From contig DATIPO010000104.1 in assembly GCA_035471925.1 (NCBI GenBank), positions 1 to 14,402 on the forward strand: DNA of 14,402 nucleotides, in the 5' to 3' direction. A program made the translations under genes and the position numbers. The stretch comes from JANQFM01 sp035471925. Lineage in GTDB: Bacteria; Acidobacteriota; UBA6911; RPQK01; DATIPO01. Shown piece by piece: positions 1 to 7,804 of this stretch (the first letter of the stretch is position 1; every line of letters begins with the position of its first letter). The notes beneath the pieces are model-generated. The model was not told the DNA's origin. It ran no database searches and saw only the letters and a program-made list of their open reading frames with translations.

Positions 1-1210
1 GAAGGAATACCTGAAGCAGGGCCGATTCTGGATTCCGCTCAAGCGCCGCAACGAACTCCGCTTCTTCCTGGACTCGCTCTACTTCCCGCACTCCTTCCGC
101 GAGTTCCTGCGCAAATCCCTGGCCTCCCGCATGCCCGAAGCCGCCGGGGGACCCCAACGGATCCTGAAAAAGGGAAAGGCCAGGACGCTGGAAAACATCC
201 TGGGACCGCAAATGTTGGACGCGGCAGGAGAGGCTCTCAACACCCGGGCTCTCTTCCAGCGTCCGCTCGGCTCTCTTATCGTAGGCGAAGATCAGGGAGC
301 GTTGAATCCTGAGGCCAAGACCCTCTTCCTCTTCGACGGCGGTGAAAGACCCTTCGCGGTGGTCAAGGCCTGTCCCCGCGACGAAACCGGCTGCCGCCGC
401 CTGCGCCAGGAGTTCGAATCGGTGCAGCGGCTCAGCTCTCATCTTCCTTCCAGCGCCAAGTCCCTTCTGCCGCCCCGTTCCATGCTTTTGGACGGCAAGG
501 ATTTCCTCTTCCTGGCCGAGCCCTTCGAAGCGGGACGCTCGATGTACTTCCAACTGCGCAGCACCTGGACAAGGCGCAAACTGGCGGGATCGCATTTCGC
601 CGCCGTGCAGGATTGGCTGGTGCGCTTCCAGAAAGCCACTTGGGTGGAGGATGCCGAGGTCCAGCAAGACGACGTCGGACGCCGCATCGGCGACGCTCTC
701 TTTCATCTGCGCCAGATCAAGATGTCGCCGCCCGAAAAAGCCATGATCGAGCATCTGGGACGCTTGGCCTGGGAGATGCGCAGCGAGAAGATCCCCCTGA
801 CGGCCTGCCACGGCGACTTCTGGGGGCGCAACATTCTGGTCCACGACGGAAAGGCCAAGGTCGTCGGCTGGCAAGACTTCAGGACCCGCGGCCTGCCCTT
901 TAACGACCTCTTTCTCTTCGCCGTCAGCTACGGACTCAGCTTCCCCTGGAAGCGCGGACAGTGGGCCCATCCCCGTCCAGCTTTCCGCACCACCCTGCTG
1001 GAGCGGAGTTGGCTGTCCGAACATGTCGAGCGCTTCTTGCTGGGCTATTGCCAGAAGATGAATCTTCCGCCCCGCCTGCTCGACCTTTTCCTGCCCCTGT
1101 TCCTGGCCGAGCAGATGATCGAGCAACGCCAGGGAGGCGGCGAGTTTCACGTCTGGCGCGACCTCTTCCGCGACTATGCCGAACAGGGCGGCTGCGTCTT
1201 TTTGGCTTGA
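1..1210 (+). CDS. Aminoglycoside-phosphotransferase-like kinase, 5' end outside window
   Basis: The frame is open from base 2 to the TGA ending at 1210, so about 402 residues are visible and the start lies upstream. The first Met in frame (131) has no ribosome binding site, and the 43 residues before it read as normal protein. The C-terminal half carries the APH/choline-kinase catalytic loop HGDFWGRNIL (from 809). His-Gly-Asp and the downstream Asn are intact. The following segment VVGWQDF (860-880), normally hhDWE/DF, has Gly where the second metal-binding Asp is expected and Gln for the next acidic residue. A later GLPFNDLFLF segment fits the helix after the active site. Members of this superfamily phosphorylate small hydroxylated molecules; the substrate cannot be read here. 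The protein is probably cytoplasmic, with no signal or membrane segment in the visible part. It converges on the permease gene at 1295. The fold is fairly sure; activity is doubtful because of the Gly substitution. Confidence 0.72.
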   Translation, partial: KEYLKQGRFWIPLKRRNELRFFLDSLYFPHSFREFLRKSLASRMPEAAGGPQRILKKGKARTLENILGPQMLDAAGEALNTRALFQRPLGSLIVGEDQGALNPEAKTLFLFDGGERPFAVVKACPRDETGCRRLRQEFESVQRLSSHLPSSAKSLLPPRSMLLDGKDFLFLAEPFEAGRSMYFQLRSTWTRRKLAGSHFAAVQDWLVRFQKATWVEDAEVQQDDVGRRIGDALFHLRQIKMSPPEKAMIEHLGRLAWEMRSEKIPLTACHGDFWGRNILVHDGKAKVVGWQDFRTRGLPFNDLFLFAVSYGLSFPWKRGQWAHPRPAFRTTLLERSWLSEHVERFLLGYCQKMNLPPRLLDLFLPLFLAEQMIEQRQGGGEFHVWRDLFRDYAEQGGCVFLA

Positions 1211-1294
1211 AGGCGACGCGACCCTCCGTCCCCTTTTTGCAGGAACCGGTGGGCGCCTTCCGCGCATTTCTTCATTTTGCCGCTTGGTGCCCGG

Positions 1295-4021
1295 CTACTC
1301 CAGGCGCAGCGACTGGGCCGGGTCGACCCGGCAGGCCCGATGAGCGGGGATGAAGCAGGCTAGCAGGCTGACCAGCAGCATCACCGCGGTGGTCAGCGAG
1401 AAGATCAATGGATCCCAGGGCTGCGTACCGTAGAGCAGGTCATGCAGCAGGCTGGTCAAGGCGCCCGCCGCCACCAGGCCCAGGATGATGCCCGCCAGAG
1501 CCATGCTCGTCCCCTGCATCACCACCATCTGGCGGACCTGCCCGAGGCGGGCGCCCAGGGCCAGCCGGATGCCGATTTCGTTGGTCCGGCGGGTGACCAC
1601 GTAAGAGAGGACGCCGTAAAGTCCGATGGTGCCCAGGGCCAGCGCCATCAGCGCCGAAATACCCAACGCCATCATGGTGAAGGAGAGGCGGACGATGGAA
1701 CGGCTCACCACCTCTTCCATGGTCTGCATGCGGTAGAGGGGCATGACCGTATCCATGCTGCGGATCTGGTCGCGGATCAGCGGCGCCAACGAACTGGCCT
1801 GACTGGCTTTGACGGTGTAGGCCGGAGAGCGGATGGCCCAGTCGTCGTCGCCCTTGGGTCCCATGAAAGGCAGGTAGATCATGGCTTTGGGCTCTTCCCT
1901 CAGTCCGGCGTCGCGGACGTCTTCCACAACGCCCACGACGGTTTGCCAGTCGGCTCCGTCGTTTCCGAAGCTGAGCCGCTTGCCGAGGGGGTCCTGGCCG
2001 GGCCAGAAGGTCTCGGCCATGGAGCGGCTGACGATGGCCTGTCCAATTTCATCGTGCTCGTCGCGCTCCTGGAAGGCGCGGCCAGAAAGCACCTCGATCC
2101 CCATTGATCGGAAATAGTCCGGAGAGGCGAAGTTGTAGTAGATCAAGGGCCGTTCCTGGCCGGCGGGAGTCACGGCGCCTTCGAGCAGCCAGAAGCGTCC
2201 TGCCACTCCCTCGTCAATGGGCAGGTTGCGGATGGCGCCTACCGATTCCACGCCGGGCAGGCCGGAGATCTTCTCCATGAAGGAGCGATGAAAGGCGGCC
2301 AGCGACGTGGGGGTGGGATAGGCCTCGTTGGGAGGAGCGATTTGAAAGGTCAGCACGTCCTCGGGATCGTATCCTGGATCCACGCCGGCCAGTTGGCGGA
2401 AGCTCTCCAGCAGCAGGCCCGACGACACCAGGAGCACCATGGCCATGGCCGACTGGGCGACCACCAGCGCGGCCCGTCCCCATTGCCGCTGCCTCCCCGC
2501 AGTTGTTTTGCGTCCTGAGCAATGAAGCTGCCGCAGGATGCCCGCCGAGGAGTAGCGCAACGCCGGCACCAGTCCGAAGAGCAGTGCCGAAGCCACCGTC
2601 ACCGCGGCGGTGAAGGCCAGGACGGCGGCATCCAGGTGGACGTTGTTGAGGCGCGGCGTATTGGGCGGCGCCGAGGCCAGCAGCGCAGGGACAGCGCCCC
2701 AGGCCAGCAAGCTGCCGGCGATCCCGCCCCCCAGGGAAAGCAGCAGCGCTTCGGCCGAGAAGACCCGGATCAGCCGGACGCGTCCCGCGCCCAAGGCGCT
2801 GCGGACGGCCATCTCGTGTTGACGTCCCTCCGCCCGCACGAAGAAGAGATTGGCCACATTGGCGCAGGCAATCATCCACACCACCAGGACCGTAGCCAGC
2901 AGAATCCACAAGGGCCGGCGCAGGTCGCCGACCAGAAACTCCTTGAGCGGGTGGACGACCGGACGATAGCGCCCCCGGGTCAGGAAGTCGACATAGCGGG
3001 GAGCGCTGGAGTAGATCTCGGGCATCCGGTTGGCGATGGGGACCAGTTGCGCCAGCAGTTCGGGCGGCTCGACGCCTTCTTTGACCCGTCCCACCATGGA
3101 TCTTGAGAAGTTGCCAGGCTGCAATTGGTCGGGATCGATCACATAAGGGAGCCAGACCTGGGTCTCGTCTTCGGGAAAGGTGAACTCGGGACCCATGACG
3201 CCGACGATCACCCGAGGACGGTCGGCGGCTTCCACGGTCCGGCCCAAGACCTCGGGATCGTTCCCGAATTGGCGGGTCCACAGGGCGTGGCTGATGAGGA
3301 TGGGATCGACCCCTTGCTTGACTTCCTCGGCTGAAGGCAGCCGTCCCAGGGCCGGCGAGACCCCCAAGGTTGAAAAGAGCGAAAGCGTGACCTGCGCCAT
3401 GCGCAGCCGTTCGGCCCTGTCTCCCACCCGCAAGGTGGCTCCGATGTTGTCGTAGAGTCCGGCATCTTCAAGCGCCTCGGCATCGTTGCGGTAGTGAAAG
3501 CAGAACTCGGGCGCCACCCCGAACTCGGGCGGGGCGTTGACGCCGGGAGCGGACGACTGGATGATGACGAGCCGGTCCGGGTCCTGGAAAGGCAGAGGAT
3601 CCAGCAACACGCCGTTGACGACGCTGAACACGGCGGCATTGGCGCCGATCCCCAGGCTCAGCGTCAGAACCGCGGCCAGGGCGAATCCCGGCGAGCGCAG
3701 CAGGCTTCGGACCGCCAACTTGAATTCTTCCATACACTGTTTCATTCTGCCGTCTCCTTGTTTGCGGACGCCCCCTGGCGGTCCCTGGCTGTCACGCCAA
3801 TAACCCCGGTCGCTGAGGCGTCCCGCCAAACCCCGCAGCAGGACGCCGGCGGCCTCCCGGCGATACCAGGCTCGGGCGGCGAAAGCCCCCTCAGCGCTCA
3901 GCCGGCGCTGGTACTCTTCTTGCAGATCACCCAGGATGCTGCGTCCCACGAGGCTGTCCGCCAGAAGCTTCTTCAAGGCGGCGTGCAGCCAGCGGGGCGG
4001 CGATGGGCGGCTAGCGTTCAT
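1295..4021 (-). CDS. ADOP-family duplicated orphan ABC permease (908 aa)
   Basis: Inner-membrane protein of the MacB/FtsX permease type, in the duplicated layout known as ADOP in Acidobacteriota. Order: a soluble N-terminal prefix (about 10-60) with the motif ILGDLQEEYQRR, typical of permease prefix domain 2; first MacB-like periplasmic domain after a membrane helix (from about 96, LRSPGFALAAVLTLSLGIGA); first FtsX membrane block (about 367-490, IACANVANLFFVR); second periplasmic domain (from about 513); second FtsX block (about 777-908, GLYGVLSYVVTRRTNEIGIR). No ATP-binding subunit lies nearby, as is usual for the family, so transport, efflux or mechanotransmission is unproven. The start ATG overlaps the padR stop (ATGA). 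There is no Shine-Dalgarno immediately upstream; the message there reads CCCTCCTC, so translation probably depends on ribosomes finishing padR. Repression by the upstream PadR is inferred from the shared promoter. Confidence 0.93.
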   Translation of the reverse strand: MNASRPSPPRWLHAALKKLLADSLVGRSILGDLQEEYQRRLSAEGAFAARAWYRREAAGVLLRGLAGRLSDRGYWRDSQGPPGGVRKQGDGRMKQCMEEFKLAVRSLLRSPGFALAAVLTLSLGIGANAAVFSVVNGVLLDPLPFQDPDRLVIIQSSAPGVNAPPEFGVAPEFCFHYRNDAEALEDAGLYDNIGATLRVGDRAERLRMAQVTLSLFSTLGVSPALGRLPSAEEVKQGVDPILISHALWTRQFGNDPEVLGRTVEAADRPRVIVGVMGPEFTFPEDETQVWLPYVIDPDQLQPGNFSRSMVGRVKEGVEPPELLAQLVPIANRMPEIYSSAPRYVDFLTRGRYRPVVHPLKEFLVGDLRRPLWILLATVLVVWMIACANVANLFFVRAEGRQHEMAVRSALGAGRVRLIRVFSAEALLLSLGGGIAGSLLAWGAVPALLASAPPNTPRLNNVHLDAAVLAFTAAVTVASALLFGLVPALRYSSAGILRQLHCSGRKTTAGRQRQWGRAALVVAQSAMAMVLLVSSGLLLESFRQLAGVDPGYDPEDVLTFQIAPPNEAYPTPTSLAAFHRSFMEKISGLPGVESVGAIRNLPIDEGVAGRFWLLEGAVTPAGQERPLIYYNFASPDYFRSMGIEVLSGRAFQERDEHDEIGQAIVSRSMAETFWPGQDPLGKRLSFGNDGADWQTVVGVVEDVRDAGLREEPKAMIYLPFMGPKGDDDWAIRSPAYTVKASQASSLAPLIRDQIRSMDTVMPLYRMQTMEEVVSRSIVRLSFTMMALGISALMALALGTIGLYGVLSYVVTRRTNEIGIRLALGARLGQVRQMVVMQGTSMALAGIILGLVAAGALTSLLHDLLYGTQPWDPLIFSLTTAVMLLVSLLACFIPAHRACRVDPAQSLRLE

Positions 4022-4353
4022 GAGGAGGGTCCGCCCAGGATGTCCTCCAATCCCGATGTCAGATTCAACCAGGCTTGGTGGGGTTCTTTGAGGGCTTCGA
4101 TTCCCGTCGGCGTCACCTCGAAACAGCGCTTGGGCTGTCCGCCGCGTTCAGACGTGGCCGGAGCCACCTCCCAGCGCAGGAAGCCTTTCTTTTCCAAGCG
4201 GTCGAGGCTGGAATACAGAGCTCCCCGCGAAACCCTGCGGTTGGCTTGGGTTTCGAGTTCCTGGGCGATTCCGGCTCCATAAGCATCGTCCTTGAGCCGC
4301 AGAATCGCCAGCAGAACCAGTTGCTCGAATTCGCCCAGGGATTGCCGTGACAT
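4018..4353 (-). CDS. PadR-family transcriptional repressor (111 aa)
   Basis: Small winged-helix DNA-binding protein. It opens with LGEFEQLVLLAILRL..DAYG, the standard first helices of PadR regulators. The recognition-helix region is RGALYSSLDRLEKKGFL (about 43-59), and the beta wing follows with ERGGQPKRCFEVTPTG (about 69-84). It is short, lacking the long C-terminal helical domain of PadR subfamily 1, like most PadR proteins paired with ADOP permeases. The stop overlaps the permease start by four bases, so the two form one operon. The promoter upstream contains an inverted repeat in the spacer and -10 region, which suggests autorepression. The start is fixed by family alignment, although no ribosome binding site precedes it; the promoter position predicts a leaderless mRNA. 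The inducing ligand is unknown. Confidence 0.93.
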   Translation of the reverse strand: MSRQSLGEFEQLVLLAILRLKDDAYGAGIAQELETQANRRVSRGALYSSLDRLEKKGFLRWEVAPATSERGGQPKRCFEVTPTGIEALKEPHQAWLNLTSGLEDILGGPSS

Positions 4354-4359
4354 GTCGGT

Positions 4360-4388
4360 ATTGTAGTCGGAGTCTACAAAGCAGTCAA
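4360..4388 (-). promoter_or_regulatory. Sigma70-like promoter of padR-ADOP operon
   Basis: On the minus strand TTGACT (4388-4383) and TACAAT (4365-4360) are separated by exactly 17 bases, close to the -35/-10 consensus (5 of 6 matches each). Only six bases (4359-4354) separate the -10 from the padR ATG, so initiation at the usual distance would fall on or next to the start codon. Confidence 0.75.
4361..4379. promoter_or_regulatory. Inverted-repeat operator candidate (PadR site)
   Basis: TTGTAG and CTACAA form perfect 6-base arms around a 7-base centre (19 bp in all). The element covers most of the spacer and five of the six -10 bases of the padR promoter. TGTAG/CTACA-type arms resemble known PadR operators. 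Position and symmetry support autorepression; binding is inferred. Confidence 0.6.
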
Positions 4389-4536
4389 GATAGAGATCGC
4401 TCTGATTGGCGACGTGGTCCTTGGGATTCTCTGCGTGTTAGCATGTTTGGGGCTGCGGCAGGCTGTCCCGGTTCCCCGAAAACATCCCCGCCGGCCGCTT
4501 CGGTCTGGTGCCGTTCAATGCCGGCTTTCCCGATTC

Positions 4537-4541
4537 GGAGG
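4537..4541 (+). promoter_or_regulatory. Ribosome binding site fixing the DUF899 start
   Basis: GGAGG lies six bases before the second ATG (4548) of an ATGATG pair, so 4548 is chosen over 4545 and over the more distant in-frame ATG at 4347, which lies inside the padR start region. Confidence 0.65.
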
Positions 4542-4547
4542 CAGATG

Positions 4548-5231
4548 ATGGATCCCAACCACGACAAACGCTTTCCCAATGAGAGTCCCGAGTACCGCGA
4601 GGCGCGCGAGCGGCTCTTGGAGGCTGAACTGGAGCTGCGTCAGCAGACCGAAGAAGTGGCGCGGCTGCGGCGCCAGCTCCCGCTTGGAGGAGAGATCGAG
4701 GAGAACTACGAGTTTGAGGAAATGGCCGAGGACGGCTCCGTCCGCACGGTCCAGTTCTCCAGCCTCTTTGATCCCCACGACTCGCTCATCCTTTACAGTT
4801 TCATGTACGGTCCCGACTGGGAGAAACCGTGCCCCATGTGCACCAGCGTGATGGACGGCGTGGACGGAAACATCCAATACGTGCAAAGGCGGGCCGGCTT
4901 CGCCATGGTGGCCAAGGCGCCCATCGACAAGCTGGCAGCCTGGGGACGTGAGCGGGGGTGGCGGCGCATCCGGCTGCTTTCCTCCTGCAACAACAGCTTC
5001 AACGCCGACTACAACGCTGAGTTCCCCTCTGACTACGGCGATCAACATCCGGTCATGCACGTTTTCACGAAGCGCGACGGCAAGATCCATCACTTTTGGT
5101 CCTCGGAGGTTCTCTACGTGCCTTCCCAGACCGATCCCCGGCATGTCGACCCCGTCTGGCCGCTGTGGAACCTCCTCGACCTCACACCTCAAGGCCGCGG
5201 CGACCTGTATCCCAAGTATGAAATAAAGTGA
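4548..5231 (+). CDS. DUF899-family thioredoxin-like protein (227 aa)
   Basis: Recognised as DUF899 from the pattern: an N-terminal Glu/Arg-rich helix (about 15-45), then YEFE..DGSVRTVQFSSLFD (54-75), the core LILYSFMYGPDWEKPCPMC (80-98), and a C-terminal HHFWSSEVLYV strand near a conserved LDLTPQGRGD end. The family adopts a thioredoxin-like fold. Here Cys95 and Cys98 form a CPMC pair, a possible redox site; relatives usually have CPGC at this point. No signal peptide is visible, so it is probably cytoplasmic. No reaction has been established for the family as far as I know. It is divergent from padR across about 195 bases, which holds the padR promoter; I found no convincing promoter of its own there. 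The length is normal for the family. Confidence 0.88.
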   Translation: MDPNHDKRFPNESPEYREARERLLEAELELRQQTEEVARLRRQLPLGGEIEENYEFEEMAEDGSVRTVQFSSLFDPHDSLILYSFMYGPDWEKPCPMCTSVMDGVDGNIQYVQRRAGFAMVAKAPIDKLAAWGRERGWRRIRLLSSCNNSFNADYNAEFPSDYGDQHPVMHVFTKRDGKIHHFWSSEVLYVPSQTDPRHVDPVWPLWNLLDLTPQGRGDLYPKYEIK

Positions 5232-5247
5232 AAAGGCCGTGAGCGCT

Positions 5248-5277
5248 TTGCGATTCCGGCGCTGGCGGACGTATACT
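5248..5277 (+). promoter_or_regulatory. Candidate promoter of the S41-like gene
   Basis: TTGCGA (5248-5253) and TATACT (5272-5277) are 18 bases apart. The -10 matches consensus at five of six positions. Initiation would fall near 5284, giving a leader of about 75 bases. Confidence 0.45.
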
Positions 5278-5285
5278 GTCGGCGC

Positions 5286-5297
5286 CCTCGGCCGAGG
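5286..5297. repeat. 12-bp perfect palindrome in the 5' leader
   Basis: CCTCGGCCGAGG reads the same on both strands and begins just after the predicted transcription start of the S41-like gene. It could be an operator or the base of an RNA stem. In such GC-rich DNA chance remains possible. Confidence 0.4.
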
Positions 5298-5359
5298 CCT
5301 TCTCGCCCCCGGACGCCTCGACCGTCGGGGAGGACCATCGACCACAGGAGTATCGGAGT

Positions 5360-7657
5360 ATGCCTAGAATCTGCAAGCGCTTGGCCGCGCTTCTGCTGAT
5401 CTCGTTTTTTGCCTTCTCAACGATGGTTCCAGCCTCCGAGAACGACCCGCAGGCGGCCCATGTGGAGCGCATCGAGGCGCTGGGGAGGTTGTGGGGCGAT
5501 GTGTTGCTGCATCATCCCTGGATCCCCACCCGCGGCATCGACTGGGACGCGGCGCTGGAAGAAGCCCTGCGGACGCTGGAGGCCAACGACACCCACCAAG
5601 GACTGGTCGAAGCCGTCGACCTCATGCTGGCCAAGCTCGACGATCCGATGACCGAGCGCGTCGGGGCCAGCGAGGAGCCGGAGGACGAGTCGGCATTTCC
5701 CAAGGCCGACTCTGAGGAATTCCCCAGTGTCACGCGCCACGGGGACGGCACCGTCGTGGTAGCCATCAACGATCATGGACGCTTTGTCAGCGAGTTCCCC
5801 GCATCGCGGGAGGCCCTTGAGAAGGCCCTGCTCGAGGCCCGCTCCGCCCCGCGCATGGTTCTCGACCTGAGGGGAAATCGGTCCGTGTCCAGTTTGAGGG
5901 ACTCGTGGATCTTCAACCTGCGCTTCCGCGACCTTTTCGCGCACCTCAGTGGCCGCGACCTGGTGATGCCTACCTTGCGCAGCCGCATCCACAACGGCTT
6001 CCGTCCTCAACGCCCGGGCGGGACCAGCGGCAACTACTATTCGGGCTTCGTTGTGCCCGACCACGACGTCATCGCCTCCCAAGCCTCCAGCCAAGAAGTC
6101 CCCGGGCGGCTTGTGTTGGTCGTCAACAGCACCAACTCTCAGGGTTACGACGCGATTATCGCGCTGCGAGGAGCCGGATCTGTCCGAGTGGTGATGGACG
6201 GTCAAGACGACATCGACCTCTCCGAGGCCACCTCGCGCGAGGTGGCTCAAAGCCTGTCGGCGAACATCCGCACCAGCCAGATGCTTCTGGCCGACGGACG
6301 AACCACCTTCCAGCCCGACGCCCGTGTGTCTTCAGCAGGGAGCGATTCCGACAGAACCTTGGAGGCGGCATTGCAGATGGTGCGTCAGGACTGGCAGGAG
6401 GGCACCGCGTCCGTCGCCCGGCAGACGGCTGCTCCGGCAGCGCCCGGCTGGTTCGAAGCCTACGCCGACGAGCCCTTTCCCAGCCGCGAACGGCGCTTGA
6501 TGGGGCTCTTCCGGCTGTGGTGCGTTTTCGACGCCATGCATCCTTACCTGGACCTACTCGACTACTCTTGGGACAAAGTGCTGACCGACATGATTCCCGT
6601 TTATGAACAGTCCTCGGATGCGCTGGCCTACCATATGGCGGTGCTGCGCACCATGGCCTTGACTCAGGACACCCATTCAGGCGCCCGCAGCGACGTCCTC
6701 AGAGACCGGCTGGGACGAGGCACTCCGCCCCTGCGGCTGAGCTTCGTCGAGGACCGTCCGGTGGTGCTGCACGTCGAAGATCCCGAACTGCCGGTCGATC
6801 GGGGAGACGAACTGCTGGCCGTCAACGGCGAGCCGGTGGAGGCCATCATCCAACGCCACCAACCCTACATCGCTTATTCCACTCCCCAGTCGCTTCAGTT
6901 CAGGTTGGCGGGCATGCTCATCCGCGGCGATCCGGAAGGCACGGCGGAGTTGAAATTGGGCAAGGCGGACGGCTCCACGACAACGGTGGAGGTGCCGCTG
7001 AACTCCAGCGCCAGCACCGTTTACGAGGCCCATCTCGAAGCCACCCGTCCCGATGTGGTCACCACGCTCGAGGACGGTACGGCGTACGTTGACCTCGTGC
7101 GCTTGAACGGCAGCGACGTGGCCCAAGCCGAGCAGGCTATCCGCAAAGCCGGACGCGCCGTTATCGACATCCGCGGCTATCCTCGGGGAACGGCTTTTCT
7201 GCTGGCGCCCATGCTGGCGGGACGGACCTATGACGCGGCCCACTTTGAACGTCCCATGCGCATGTCGCTTACCGGCCGCGACGGCCTCTTCCGCTTCGAC
7301 CAGCGCTTTTCCCAGCGTCCCGGCTTTCAGCCCTTCCAAGGCAAGCTGGTCATCTTGATCAACGAGTTCGCCATCAGCCAGTCGGAGCATTCCTGCCTCC
7401 TGCTCGATCAGGCCGTGGAAGACGTCACCTTCCTGGGATCGCCCACCCAGGGCGCCAACGGGGACGTCACGGGTTTCCGCATGCCGGGCGGCATCGAAGT
7501 GGGATTCACCGGCCAAGCCGTCAGCCACATGGATGGCCGCCAGCTGCAGCGCGTGGGCATCCAGCCCGACATCCCGGTCAAACCGACCATTGCGGGAATC
7601 CGGGCGGGACGCGATGAGTTGCTGGAGGCTGCCGTGGAGTTCCTCAACAGGCGATAA
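5360..7657 (+). CDS. Secreted, internally duplicated S41-family peptidase-like protein (765 aa)
   Basis: An N-terminal signal peptide (about 1-26: KRLAALLLISFFAFSTMVPA, with VPA as a likely cleavage site) points to export. Two S41-like units follow. The second (about 376-765) is complete: a helical cap (LFRLW..HP...SWD, ending in DTHSG at 437-441), a PDZ-like segment (about 456-545), and a catalytic core with LVILINEFAISQSEH, where Ser673 or Ser675 is the likely nucleophile. It ends with GSPTQGANG and VGIQPDIPVKPTIAGIRAGRDELLE, typical of the tail-specific/tricorn-like branch. Unlike CtpA/Prc there is no Lys about 25 residues after the Ser, so the mechanism must use another base. The first unit (about 34-330) repeats the cap and core but lacks PDZ, and has VVNSTNSQGYD where the nucleophile would be. 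An AGGAG motif nine bases upstream supports the start. It probably degrades or processes peptides outside the cytoplasm; the substrate is unknown. Confidence 0.83.
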   Translation: MPRICKRLAALLLISFFAFSTMVPASENDPQAAHVERIEALGRLWGDVLLHHPWIPTRGIDWDAALEEALRTLEANDTHQGLVEAVDLMLAKLDDPMTERVGASEEPEDESAFPKADSEEFPSVTRHGDGTVVVAINDHGRFVSEFPASREALEKALLEARSAPRMVLDLRGNRSVSSLRDSWIFNLRFRDLFAHLSGRDLVMPTLRSRIHNGFRPQRPGGTSGNYYSGFVVPDHDVIASQASSQEVPGRLVLVVNSTNSQGYDAIIALRGAGSVRVVMDGQDDIDLSEATSREVAQSLSANIRTSQMLLADGRTTFQPDARVSSAGSDSDRTLEAALQMVRQDWQEGTASVARQTAAPAAPGWFEAYADEPFPSRERRLMGLFRLWCVFDAMHPYLDLLDYSWDKVLTDMIPVYEQSSDALAYHMAVLRTMALTQDTHSGARSDVLRDRLGRGTPPLRLSFVEDRPVVLHVEDPELPVDRGDELLAVNGEPVEAIIQRHQPYIAYSTPQSLQFRLAGMLIRGDPEGTAELKLGKADGSTTTVEVPLNSSASTVYEAHLEATRPDVVTTLEDGTAYVDLVRLNGSDVAQAEQAIRKAGRAVIDIRGYPRGTAFLLAPMLAGRTYDAAHFERPMRMSLTGRDGLFRFDQRFSQRPGFQPFQGKLVILINEFAISQSEHSCLLLDQAVEDVTFLGSPTQGANGDVTGFRMPGGIEVGFTGQAVSHMDGRQLQRVGIQPDIPVKPTIAGIRAGRDELLEAAVEFLNRR

Positions 7658-7685
7658 AAGAACCCTCAAGAAGAGCCTGGAACCA

Positions 7686-7706
7686 AGCCGCCGCTGTCCC
7701 GCGGCT
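7686..7706 (+). repeat. Short hairpin after the S41-like gene
   Basis: AGCCGC and GCGGCT form a 6-bp stem with a 9-base loop, 28 bases after the stop. There is no T-tract, so it is not a classic intrinsic terminator; it may protect the mRNA end or be chance. Confidence 0.25.
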
Positions 7707-7755
7707 AGGCGGTCGACGGGCGTCCTCAGCCCCACCTTGAAGCAGAGGCCGATTG

Positions 7756-7780
7756 CCGCTACCCTTGGGCGGACTTTTTT
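7756..7780 (+). terminator. Weak intrinsic-terminator-like element
   Basis: CCGC (7756-7759) can pair with GCGG (7769-7772), and six T follow after two bases (7775-7780). The stem is only 4-5 bp. It lies 25 bases before the symporter small-subunit start, so it would end readthrough from the S41-like gene or act as a leader attenuator. The rest of the 147-base gap holds no clear promoter. Confidence 0.3.
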
Positions 7781-7804
7781 CGGGCTGCAAAATGGGGGAG
7801 GGGC

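Noticed and set aside
1211..1294. Terminator between the convergent kinase and permease genes
   Set aside because: I found no stem of useful length followed by a T-tract on either strand.
1442..3106. Plus-strand open frames of 194-221 codons
   Set aside because: They are shadows of the ADOP permease on the other strand; their products are rich in Gly, Gln, His and Arg without family motifs.
4347..4547. Upstream extension of the DUF899 frame to the ATG at 4347
   Set aside because: It would overlap the padR start and promoter, adds sequence unlike the family, and GGAGG supports 4548.
4515..5345. 276-codon minus-strand frame
   Set aside because: It is antisense to the DUF899 gene, whose protein is clearly recognisable.
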